NCBI GenBank assembly: GCA_021292105.1
Contig: CM037860.1
Coordinates: forward strand, 9,380,698 to 9,444,697
Length of the DNA stretch: 64,000 nucleotides
Direction: 5' to 3'
DNA from: Anadara kagoshimensis
Lineage: Eukaryota > Mollusca > Bivalvia > Arcoida > Arcidae
Shown here in pieces: positions 1 to 12,099 of this stretch (positions are counted from its first letter, which is position 1; each line of letters begins with the position of its first letter). The position numbers were made by a program, and so were the translations under genes. The notes under the pieces are model-generated. The model did no database searches. It had not been told where the DNA came from and saw only the letters and a list, made by a program, of their open reading frames with translations.

Positions 1-331
1 GTAAGCTTTTTAAGATGTATATACTTTCTTTTTAAAATCCATTCAAAGTAGTGTTAGGATTTATATTCTTCCTTAAAACAATCCACGAGAAGTAACTTTA
101 AGTATTATATGATTTCTGAACCAAAAGCAGTCAATCATTAGTTAAGGTAAGCTTGTTAAGTTTTATATTTTTTCATTAAAAATCCATTAGAAGTACATGT
201 AGTATTAGGTTTTATATTATTTCTGAAAATAATCCATTAGAGATAAGCGTTAAGTCTTATATTCTTCCCTTAAATAATCCATTATAAGTAAGCTTTAAAT
301 TTTAAACTTTTTTTCAATAACAATCCATTTT
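1..331. repeat. Degenerate ~45-52 bp minisatellite
   Basis: About seven imperfect units follow one another. Each contains a version of 'aatccattagaagtaag' followed by 'gttaagttttatatt' and a T-rich run. The units have diverged and vary in length, so the array looks old. It starts at the window edge and may continue to the left. No coding potential is seen. Confidence 0.6.
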
Positions 332-3300
332 AAATATGTTAAGCTATAAGGATATTTTTTTAAACCTTGATGAAAATGGCTTTGACCAAAAGTTATTAGT
401 AATTTCAGCTTACGGCAGTGTGTGTGTGTGTGTGTGTTAAAAATCTGATGTGATATTTTGAATTCTTAGGGTCTGAAGACTAGAGTTTGATTATTACACA
501 TTTTTGTGTTAAATTTTGAAAACTTACCATACTTTAATTGCTATATCCTTATGACTCCTAACCTGTTTTTATGATCAAGTCTGTGGTACTTGGTTAATAT
601 TGGAAATCTGGCTGATGAGATTTCAGAACAACTTGCGACTATACCTCTGAGTGCTACACAAGTATGTTATTGCATTACTACTGTTACAGATTATTTAAAG
701 AACTTAATGAAATATTAAAGTAAATTTTAAAGGATTCTCTTCATCTTATTTTTAACATTAATGAGTTAGGTTTTATGACAAATTAAAAATCACAAAAAGC
801 TATCTTTGATGATTGTATTGTTTATAATACATTTTTTAATCCATTATAATGGTCTAGTATCAGTTGTTAAAACCCAGTATTTATGATAATCTCAATTAAT
901 TTTTACCCCGTTAAGTGTTGATGTCATAATGGTTTAGTATTTATCTATCACTATTTGCAGTTTTTGCACAAACTTGTTGTTTATAGTAGATCCCTATTTC
1001 AGGAAGATATTTTTCTCGAAATGAAACGAGAAATCTGATAAATTTATTACCAGTTTTTCATGCTATGGAATATCACAAATACTTTCTTTGTTAAATTGTT
1101 TTTTTTTTTTCTTAAAAGCAACTGTCATCAATTTATTTCTTGGTCTAATATGATTAAATTTTCAGGTGTTAGTTGCAGAATTATTTAAACTTTATTCTAG
1201 TTTTGACAGTTTTGTCCATTTGATTTTTATGGCACTTTTTCAGCATACTTATATACATGTAATTAATTGTTCTGTAATTTCAACTGCATTCAAATACCAA
1301 AGTTACTAGAAGAATAAAAAATAATTCTGTTTATTACAAAAAATTGGTCCCAAAAATATATTTTGATCGTAAATGAAAATTATGGATTTAACATGGAAAG
1401 CAATGTGAAAATCTTGTAATTTGAAATCTTACTGTGTATAGAATGCGACTTCATCTCACTCAATATAAAATACTCCACAAACAGAATGATTTTGTACATT
1501 TTAAAGTTTTAAGTGTGAGCATTCACATGTAAATATATTGAGAATTATTATGACATTTGTACCATAATCTATATTGTTTGGTTCCTCTTTATTTTCAGAC
1601 ACCTTAATTATATATTAAACACAAAATCTGACTTTTATCTGTAAAAGTACTGCTGAAACCTCACTGCTTATAGCGCTATTTTTGGTATTGGCATAACTAT
1701 ACAATATTTATCAGGATATTATATATAATATATAAAAATATGCCTTTTCTTGTGAGAAGTTATACATATGCAGAAGAAATCTCTTGTGAGATGTTATAAA
1801 TGCTTTTACTCAAGAGTTGAGAAATCTCATTATATTCTCCACATTACTGATTGTTCATATACATAACTATTAGTACCGTGTTTTCATTATTTGACATAAT
1901 ACTTATTATTTATATACAATGCTGATACTTTTATTTACAGATTATATATTATATATATCTATACATGCGCAGTAAAACCTGTATATATTTTGTGTAATAT
2001 TATAAATGCTGAAATATGCAGGTATAAATTATAATCAGAAATGTCTTACACTCATGTTTATGCAAGTAATTTTTAAACAACTTAATTTTGCCATAAAAAC
2101 TGGTGATATGTATTTAACTATTGATGGCTGAATATGCATATATGTTTTCGTAATTTCAAATTATTCTTAAATTGAGGTTTAATACAGATAGGTGAGACTG
2201 AGCAATAGTTTTATATATTTCACCATTTCTTATGATAAAATTTATCGTAGTTTAGTAATTCCAAGGAAATTCTAAGTGTAGATTAACATAATACATTGAT
2301 AATGGTTTAGTTGCAATCGGGCTTAAATTAAAAATGTTATCTTTATTCCTATTGTTTAAATGACTAGAAGGACAAAATAATAATTATATGCAAAACATAA
2401 AAATAATATAGTTCTATGGCAGCAAGGGGTACACCTTCGTCACTCCCCATTTGTAAAATGATAATGTGTAATTGTAAGTTTGAAGACCATTCATAGGAAG
2501 TAGAAAAACAAACTCTTATTTTTTTAAAAAGGTTTTTATTTTGATTTTCGATACTCATACATTACAATATTTGAAATATGAAGTATCTAAAAGGTCTTTA
2601 TAAACAGTTGGTCTTTATGAAAAGTTGGTCAATATAACTTTGCTGTAATAAAATTGCAGTATAAAGACCGTGATACTTGTAAGTTATTAAATTCCACTGG
2701 AAAATGTATGCTTAATATAGACTAATATACATTCATAAATAGCTTATGGTATCAGATTATCAACAGTTGTACAACAAAATGTATTAATTACTTGTCCTAA
2801 TAAGAAATTCAGAGAAAATTTAGCAATCATCATAACATACTAGTACATACAATTATCAGTATTAATCACTTTGATGATACTCTTCTTGATTTTATACTCT
2901 GATTATGATGAGATTTTTGTATACTGTAGTAGATTGTCTCCATCTATATTAACATTTAACATTTTCTGGCAAGTTTTACCTCACTCAATAAAACCATGAA
3001 AACACCCTGGTAACACTGTTTTGCTACAATCTGTTCAATCAAAAACTTTGTCAGTTTAAAGCTTAGGGTTTTAAATGAAATACAAGTTTTATGGATATTA
3101 ACTGAATTTTGTGGGTATCTTTTTTTCATTCCCATTTAAGTACTATGTAGTGGTATATTTATACATTCATGGATTAAACGTAAAAGAAAAAAATTTAATC
3201 AGTCTTGAAAATTTATGATTGTAAAAGGATGGTATTATTATACTTTTTGTTAGACAATCATGTTGAAGAAAAGTTGCTTATAATAAGACCAACAGTTCTT

Positions 3301-4160
3301 CAATTTTAGCATTGTTAGATATTTTCCATCATTGAAGCTACACAGTTCACATATCACAAAGCTTACTGCATAGCTTAAAAATGAAGCTCTAGTAATAATA
3401 GGTGTCTAATGCTCCTCTCAAACATGACTCTTCCAATCAATTTTTTATGACAGAAATTACCAAATTACTTTTGATTAGATATAAATTTCACTTGAAAGTT
3501 TCACTTGAAATAGTGTAATTTTTGGAGTTTTCCTATTTATAATGCACACGAACAGTTATAGATTTTGACTGTTTATTGAAATGTCTGTGATATTGGAAAT
3601 ATTTATTGTTGAACATGTATTTTCTATCATTCAAAAAGATATAATAAAATACAGATAGTTTATTGGAAACTATACAAAAAACTTAACTTTAAAATAAATT
3701 AAACATTGTATTTATACTAACAATACTTCCTCATCTGATTGTTTTTACTCTTAATGTTTACTTTGTAATGAAATTACCTTGTAATAAAACCAAATTAATA
3801 TGCAACTACCATATTTACCGGTATGTCTCACATCCATTACATGTATTTCTCTCGCTATATAAAAATATGGTATGCAATTTGTTGACTTATATAAAGGTTG
3901 TTAGAATAAGTATGTATTTTTACTGTCAGAAGTATTTGTATCACATAGATATTTTGACTTGGATGTGTTTTGACTATAAGTTATGTATAGTAAAACACAA
4001 TAGTAGCCTTGATATAATCTCACAAGTGTCTTTTCACAAATAAAATAGAAAAAAAATTGTGAATTTTGTGTTTATTCTTATAAGATGTTTGTTGGATGAA
4101 ATAAGATTATGGTATTATTATCATAAAAATTACAACTAATAATAATCATGAAAAAAACTT
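332..4160. other. Intergenic, no gene seen
   Basis: AT-rich DNA with stops in all frames. A (TG)n microsatellite lies at 418-437. Short open frames, such as the one at 3768-4043 on the plus strand, have no recognisable domain, codon bias or splice context. I see nothing else I can support. Confidence 0.5.
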
Positions 4161-4161
4161 G

Positions 4162-4290
4162 GACATACTAGTCTATGTTTAAATCACAATGCCAAAAGTG
4201 AAGTAAAAACTTTGAAAACTTGCTAGTTAAGTTAGACATATGGACTTTCACCAGGGAAGTGAGTCCAAGTGCTCCAGTGACAAAACTGAT
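4162..4290 (+). repeat. Interspersed repeat R1, copy 1 (truncated)
   Basis: This stretch shares a diagnostic series of short blocks with 11172-11399, 60851-61070 and 63824-63865. The blocks are 'catactagtc..atgt', 'aaatcacaat', 'aagtaaaaactttg' and 'ccagggaagtgag'. It is a dispersed family of unknown class, with no TIR or ORF visible. The copy stops just before a tRNA-like SINE head. Confidence 0.6.
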
Positions 4291-4360
4291 AACCAGATTA
4301 ATGTGTACTTTGAAATGTTTATCTACTGTTACTCACAAGCATGTCACAAGACATTATTTC

Positions 4361-4431
4361 AGTGGCTGAGTGGTCTAAAGCACACAAATCACAGTGCCTC
4401 TCACCACCTAGGTTCAAATCCCACTTGCCAA
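4361..4431 (+). repeat. tRNA-like SINE head
   Basis: A Pol III type A box (TGGCTGAGTGGTC) at about 4363 and a B box (GGTTCAAATCC) at 4411 are spaced as in a Leu/Ser-type tRNA. No complete cloverleaf forms, so this is a tRNA-derived SINE 5' end rather than a tRNA gene. The body appears to run on to about 4560 through 'ccttgatataagtgaaagaatctttgac', part of the tail shared with other SINEs in the window. Confidence 0.6.
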
Positions 4432-4559
4432 AGCTTTGTGGTTTTCTCCTGACACTCTGTTTTTCTGCACCATCCATATCTGGCCACCTTGATATAAGTG
4501 AAAGAATCTTTGACTTACTTGACTTAATTCCTTCTCTCCTGGTGGAGAATTGGGCCAAT

Positions 4560-6828
4560 TATCTTTCCTCTCCAGTCATCTATCTTACTTGCTAGTGTGG
4601 CTGCCTCTCCTCATGTCTTCATTCCTGGCTTTCTTTCCCTTACTATAGTCCTACGCCAGATTTCTTTTTCTCTTTCCTTCAGCTGGTTGCCATGTTGAAG
4701 CAATCCTTGGATGTTTGATGTTATTCATCTGCAATACATGACCCAACTATCTCCATCTTTGAAATAATGGAATGACAGCTTAACTAGGAGAAGGAAAACT
4801 CTTGATTTCAAAACTTGGAAGGTGAGCCTTGTTAGCCTTGGCAGGCAACTCGCCTAAGGATGGAAAACCTGATTAAAACCAACTGGCCCTCCTGGTTGGG
4901 GGTGTGACGTACACATATAATACAAATTATTCTACTCCGTAACAAAGAAGCTGGTTATGGAAACAAAAGGTCTTTCAGAGTGAATAGCATGTCATCTAGG
5001 GAACAGAACAGTGACTTGCCAAACTCCAAACAATGACTATTTGATTACTGGGGCATAAAACTCTAATTACTCAACTCATAACAATTACCAGGTGTTTGAT
5101 GTTTACGAAGCTTTTCAATGTGCCTGACGCCTATAGCAAAAAATTCTGAAATCACAAATCAAATATTGATGATGCATTATAATATGGCAGTGTTTAAAAT
5201 ACTGTGAAAGGCATGACTTACTTTTAAAACATTATTTAATAAGATCAGAAATTTGTTACTGAGAAAACCTATCAAGTGAGATTTTCCACACAAGAGGAAT
5301 AATCATTTGAATGATTAATCAAGCTTAATTAACTCATTGCAGACACATTTAGAGGAGATATAGGATTTGACCTACACTTGCATAAACATGTATGTTACAC
5401 TTATCATCACCCTCACAAATTCACAAAAAGTGTCATTGTTTACTTTCAATTGATCTATTTTCTCAACAGTGTAACAACTTTATTTATGAGCAAAATATCA
5501 CAAAACTTGATACAAGTATTAACTTTACTGGTAGTTATTTGCCCCTCGTTTTCATAACTTGCAATCCCATTTTTAGAGTTATTGCTCTTTGTTTATTTCA
5601 ATCAAATTGTTTTGTCAATGGTATGACATTATTCAAGAATAAAAGTTCACAAAACTGAATATATTAGGATTATTATGGCAATATTTCAGATGATTTCACA
5701 TCAAATAACCAGTTATACAGAATAAGTTTTCGGAAAAAGCCCATTAAAAAAAAAAATAATAATAATAAAATTAAAATAATGAATAAATAAATGATAATTA
5801 CAATAATAAAATCTTGTATACGGACTCATCAAACATCTTTCATTTTGAAAAAAATCTGCTCATTTTGTTCAGAAATGTGTTTAGAATTTTTAAGAAAGAT
5901 TTCATTTGTTGTAGAACTTGAAACCATTTTCTTTCTTTGTTTAGAATTATCTTTCATTATAACAAATTTTGATTTATCTTAAAAACTAACACGGTTCTAC
6001 ACATGAAAAGGTTTATTTTTAAATGTTGTAAAAAGTTCCCAAGTGCAGGTAGAAAGAAATCCGCGAAAAGCGTGGTCCATTTCGTTTTCATGACAACTTT
6101 TACTATGCTTTATAGCTTATGACAACGAAAATAAAAAAGATGAAATAAACTGATATAAAAAATAAACCACAAAACAAATTTCGTGATGAAAATATATTTT
6201 GTTTGCCAATAAAATGATATTTGTATCTAAGTTAAAATATAACGAAGATATTTACCAGAAAATACCTCTTATTTTCATTGTTTGGGGCGACATAAGGTAC
6301 TTGTAATGGTTGCTCCCATGCCACGTCAATTTTGACTGTTTGGATTGTTTTCATATGCACAAAACATGGCAAATTTTAGCAGTGAATTGCCATAATCAAA
6401 AATAGTCAGTAATCTTCTGTTTCACAGAATTTGAAAGACTCGTTTGATTTCCATTCTCCTTTTTTCATCAACATATGTTTTATTTCAGGAAAGTTTTTTG
6501 TAGGTTGCACTCCCATCACTGACCATCTTTCTTTGATATCACACAATCGTTTTTGAAACCGATGTAAACTTATTTTATGTATCCCCAAATTTTTATGTTT
6601 TCTATTCTCCGTTAAAAAAGTCTTGAAAAATAACTACAATTTTAGCTTAAGTGCCTGAAATATTCCCTGAAGAAAAAATTTATTGCATTGAATTTTTCAT
6701 AATTTTGATAAAATAGATTTATCTATAACTTTTCCATCTGAAAGTAGACCCAAAATAAAATGAATGTTAAACTCTGTATTGTTCGTGTATTGACTGTACA
6801 ATTAAAAAAACAAACTGGGCACTATTTA
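4560..6828. other. Intergenic, no gene seen
   Basis: AT-rich sequence with only short chance open frames (for example 5392-5658 plus and 5791-5982 plus). No splice-linked exons, repeats with clear ends or RNA genes were recognised. Confidence 0.4.
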
Positions 6829-7223
6829 CAGAGCTGCCAACCCTATTTTGAGCAATTGAAATATCAGTCTGATATCCATCCACGGTGCGTCACACACTGC
6901 TAGGCTGGCTGTACCACTCGGACCCAGGAAGAAAGATTAAAAATGGTGCACTGTTGTGTAATTCCAGAGAAATGTTTACTGTATATAATGTATATGTGCT
7001 TCACAATTTTGTGATTTTTCACCCGTTACCTGCACAAAATTAATCACGATTAGACCCTTAGTCTACCCATGTAATAACTTGAATACGATGTGATTACATG
7101 TGAATTTGAGTGGTAATGAATGAAAACTGCAAGTCCTCAAACTGTATGCTTAATTGCGGGTCAGTCCACTTTTTAGCCGGACAGCGGGAATTCACATAGA
7201 ATGCGGGTCAGTTGGCAGCTCTG
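6829..7223. mobile_element. PIF/Harbinger-like MITE, 395 bp
   Basis: Perfect 13-bp terminal inverted repeats (CAGAGCTGCCAAC at the left, its reverse complement at the right) are flanked on both sides by TTA. A 3-bp TWA target-site duplication is typical of PIF/Harbinger elements. There is no transposase ORF inside, so the copy is non-autonomous. Superfamily assignment rests on the TSD only. Confidence 0.65.
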
Positions 7224-8264
7224 TTACAGTTAAAAACTTGAATGTTATACCATAAGTGGGAGGTCTTGGGTTTGTTCTCTGGTCTGATCCAACATTTTTA
7301 CTCCTTCTTGTTCAAAGTATAGTGTTGGGGTATTTTCAACCATATTTTGATATCCCTTATTCTGTGTAAAAATGCTACACAACTATACACACATTTTAGG
7401 GTAGGGCTCCCTGAATTATATTTAACAGGAAAGGGAATAAATACAGAGTCTGACTAGGGATTAAAGGAGAAACTTCCTGCACTATAGGCACAAGTGCTTC
7501 ACCAACCTGGCTACCCAGATCATTACATGTATATAAATATGTACATATAAATGAAATATAACTTGTGATTGATCATGTCTAAAACCTAAAAAACGATGTT
7601 CCTAATGTATACATGAATTGCCAATGACCAGGAAACAAACCTGAAGTATCAGGCCTGATTAACATATTTTTGGCAAATAAATCATAGAAGTAAAATGAAG
7701 TTTACCAATAAATTGACACCCTGGTAAAATGTAGTGAGGTCTTTAAAAGTGGACATCTGTATCTGGATAATGTTTTTATTGGTCTTCATGCTCTTCAACT
7801 ACTTCCTCATTGAGTTGCCCTATAAAAGGTTCAAAATGTAAATGAAAAAAAATTAGTTTCCTTACTGAGACTTGAATGTGATACCTTTTATGTTCTAGCC
7901 TTTTGGACTGCCTTGTCCATATTGAGTCCTGTCTGCAACATTCCATCCTTCTAATAATTTGATTCAACTTCTTCAGGTTTGACTTCAGCACACATTTATT
8001 GTTGGCCACTTCCAAAAGTTGCTAAGCTCACCTAATATAACCATGAAAAATCTCCATGTCATGGGACAGAATTTGAATCAATATCCACAAACCTTGGAAA
8101 GCCATTGCCATACTATTGAACCATGAAAATCATTATTCACTGGTCTATATCTTGCTATCTGCTTTTCATAATATTCCTAGAATATTTCTAGAAAATGTAT
8201 TTTATCGTAATTAGATGTTAAATAAATTAACATTTTTACATAATCTCTGTAATTTCTATTTCAG
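7224..8264. other. Flank upstream of the SLC17 gene
   Basis: No conserved exon was found here. It must contain the promoter or the intron preceding the leader exon of the transporter gene. No TATA box or CpG-rich island could be singled out. A short minus-strand open frame at 7776-8015 is judged spurious. Confidence 0.35.
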
Positions 8265-8389
8265 ACTTGTGATTTTGGAGAATTCCACAAAATGTAGTTA
8301 TCAAGATATTACCTCTTCAAAAATGGAATCTCTCTTGTGTTTTATTTAAATATCTTCAAACTTGGTTCCGAGAAAACTATAATATTATC
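8265..8389 (+). promoter_or_regulatory. SLC17 5' leader exon with two uORFs
   Basis: A good 3' splice site (pyrimidine tract and CAG ending at 8264) opens this exon, implying an untranslated exon further upstream. The transporter frame meets a TGA at 8270-8272 and no ATG before 8390, which supports 8390 as the start. The leader holds two upstream ORFs: a minimal ATG-TAG at 8292-8297 and an eight-codon one (MESLLCFI) at 8323-8349. Both end before the main start. uORFs commonly dampen translation; that effect is inferred here. Confidence 0.55.
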
Positions 8390-11300
8390 ATGTTGAGCAG
8401 AACATCACAGACAATAGCATTATGCTCCATTGCCAACTTTATAAATTCAGCAGACAGAGTCATCATGCCAATAGCTGTTGTTCCTATGGCTGATCAGTTC
8501 AAGTGGGATCTACATGGCCAGGGATGGGTGCTTAGCTCATTTGCAGTAGGGTATATGAGTAGTCAGGTTAGTATTGTGTTGATGGGGAGGTTGAAATTTA
8601 TTTATGTCTGGTCAATATTATTTCACTCCTAGGTCGCCATCAGTTCTGAAATGGTCTAAAGAAGCTGTAGTACCCATTAGTAACCAACAGACTTTGACAA
8701 AATGTTGATTTTATTCTCACTTGCATCAAAATGTACAATGTTCTTACAGTAATTATGGTAAAACTTTAGGAGTCTTAAATCTTGTAACCAGTAATACTTG
8801 TAATTATAATTTGGTGATTCCAACTTTCTGGATTAATCCAATTTCATTTAAATTTTGAGCACTGAAAAGTATAGTATAGTATAGTACTATTAGCCTGCTA
8901 TGATATTGTGTAAGCTTAAGCTTCAATTAAACTGAATCTACAAAGTGGTTTTATTGTACAGATAGCATCAGTTTTCATTATGGCAATTTTCCTACATGGC
9001 ATACATGTGTCTTGTCATTAATGTTTGTAAGAGTGGTGAAACATAATAGTGACTACTAACCCTTGCATAAATATATCAATCGTATATGTAATTAATGACA
9101 TATTTATAAAATTTGACTTTGCCAATTGTTCATTTTGCAGGTTATTGGTGGTAGTGGTGCCAAGAAATATGGTGGAAAGACAATTCTAACACTTGCTGTT
9201 ATTTTATGGTCTGCCTCAACATTTTTTGTCCCATTCTTTGCACATTCTTTAAATGCATTGATGATTGCACGAGTGTTACTTGGATTAGGTGAAGGTTTAG
9301 GTAAATATATATCTTGAGACATTATTTTAATTTTTATAAGTAGGAAAAACCCAACATTGACTCATGTTGTGCTTACATAAAAAAAACTACAAGTTTGGAA
9401 AGTTTTAATATTTTTCAAAAGAATGTATATATGACCTGTTTTATATATTTCAACCTATTACAATTTTTAAATAGTCAGAACTACAAAAATAACATTGATT
9501 TTTGTATGTAATTTCTGATAATTTGCTTTTGTCTTTTTGAAGGTTTACCAACCATTTTCCACATATTTTCACACACGATACCTGGAGAAGAAAGGTCAAG
9601 AGCATTCGGGTATCTGGTAGCAGCTGGTTCTATTGGACAAACATTTGCTTCTCTGGTTTGTATCTTTGCTTTGTTTAAAATGCAAAGAATAGAGTTCATC
9701 TGGAAAAACAAAATTATTGCATGGATTATAATCGGTCACTATGATTGAAACTTTGATGACTATAACAGTAGTCCTTCAAACGATACCTTGAAACCCCAAT
9801 GTCACAGAAGCCACACAAAAAAGAACTTTCATTCTCAACAGTGCATTGCATTAGAAGTGTAACAATATACAAGTATACCATGATAAAAGTTTAAAATATT
9901 GTAATGTTCTGTACAGAAAAAATGTCCAAATGGGAATCAATGTTTGTTGGCACTTGAATGTCCACAATTAAGCCGTCAGTGTATGTTTGTTTTATTTGTT
10001 ATTTCAGCTATGTCCACATTTTAGCTGGCAATGAATGTTTGTTTTATTTGTTTTTTCAGCTATGTCCACATTTGAGCTGGCAGTGGATGTTTTATTTATT
10101 TGGTTTTATGGGTTTTATATGGGTGATATCATGGATGTTCCTATATAAAGAAGTCAGAGGTACAATGGAAGAAGAATTTGTTGATCCACCAAAAGTAAGT
10201 CTAGTCAAATCACAAAACTTTATAATTTGTAAAATTTACATTGAAATACATGTATTTACTAGATGTTTGACATACCTGTAGCATTATGTTTTAACATGTG
10301 TCGCTCTTGTTGTATGTCTATCTGTCTTATATTTTTTCATATCAGTGACATATAATAAAATCAGCTATAATGATAAAATACAGGCCAAGTTTGAATTTGA
10401 ATATATTTTGGTCAAGGTGATTGGAGTTGTTGTTTGTAAGTGAAAATTATTAATGAGACAAAAGATAATTTTCATGCACATAAATGCACTAGTTTGTCAG
10501 TGATGTTGTTGGTGATGCCATAGATGTCTACAGTATGTGCGTCATGCTAATTATACTTACATGTCATCAGTAAGTAACATTTGTAAATTTTTACGTAACC
10601 TCATATAGTCAGCTAATTTGAATTTACTATTTTATTTAATCTTGAATGTGAAGTTTAACACAGTTCTATGAATTGATTCCCACTTTGTGGAGATCCTATT
10701 GTGATAAAGTTATCAGTTATGTTGGTGAAGGTTTTTTTTTCCAGTTTTCTCCACCACCATTTAAGAACCGAATACCTTGTTAATGGTGAAATTATCTTGA
10801 CTGGTTTAAAACACCATGCCTAACCGACTCTGTTTTTGTAGCAGTATCTCTAATTGAATCCAATACAATGACAATCTTCATTTTCTTTTTCAGGTAAATA
10901 ATACAAATGTCACCTGGCGTGAGTTTTTATGTCACTGGCCTTTATGGTCCATATATCTGGCACATTTTAGTATGAACTGGTCTAATTATATAATTATGCA
11001 GTGGTTACCCACCTATTTAACACGTCATCTAGGGGCAGATAAAAGTCACATGATGTTTACTGCGATGCCTTATGTAATGAATTCAGTAGTTGGTGTTGGT
11101 AAGTATTGTTTTATGTATCAAAAACAGTTAAAAACTTCAGTAAAACTAGAGATTAAAATGTTATATCAATAAAAAACAAATATACCAGACCATGTTCAAA
11201 TCACAATCCCAAATACAAAGAAATAACTTCAAAAAGTGGCAAATTAAATGAACTCTCTGCAGGGAAAGGGAGGCTGTGTCCTCTGGAAAGGTAAGCACCT

Positions 11301-12039
11301 ACTGCCTAGCTAGCTACACCTGCTACATATAAAATAAAATTGAGAACAAAAGGAACATGGAACTATGGGACATCAAATACATGTACACGTATATCCAGTT
11401 ATAAATGAATAATTAATCCTGCCTTTTAACCTGATGTCTGTTATTCAATACAGCTATTCAGTTATGCAGTTTAACTTGTGTGGTATTTATATATAATATA
11501 TATAAATATGTATTTTGAAGTGTTTATTAAAACATAATTTATTACACCAGTACTAACAAAGTACTATTGATTATAGATTAACAAACTACTGTCTGCCTTT
11601 CTGAAAATGTGTGTTTATCATGTTTTTAAAACTTCTTGATTAGAGGCTATCTAATTTTGATTAGGAAATTTATATGCCATTTTGAACATGAGTACATATG
11701 GTCTCTGCAATAAACCCCAAGATGTTAGACATAGGATTCCTATAGAATTGTTGAATGTTAACTTTTCATTTTTTTTCATTATACCTCAGTATCAAGTGGG
11801 GTGCCTAAAGTTCAGTATAAAGTCTTCATTACTATTCACTTTCTGTAAGATTTAACTATTTGTTGTTTTAATTTCAGTCGCTGGACATTTTGCAGATTCT
11901 TTAATATCAAATCATAAATGGACAATCCTGTCTGTTAGAAGATTGATGACCAGTGTGGGACTGTTAGGTCCAGGATTATTTATTTTATTTTTCAGTGCTG
12001 TTAATAATATTCCATTAGCTGTCTTGTAAGTTATATTAA

Positions 12040-12099
<60 letters not shown>

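Noticed and set aside
4361-4431. Possible functional tRNA-Leu/Ser gene
   Set aside because: Only the internal promoter boxes fit; stems do not close and the flank is repeat sequence.
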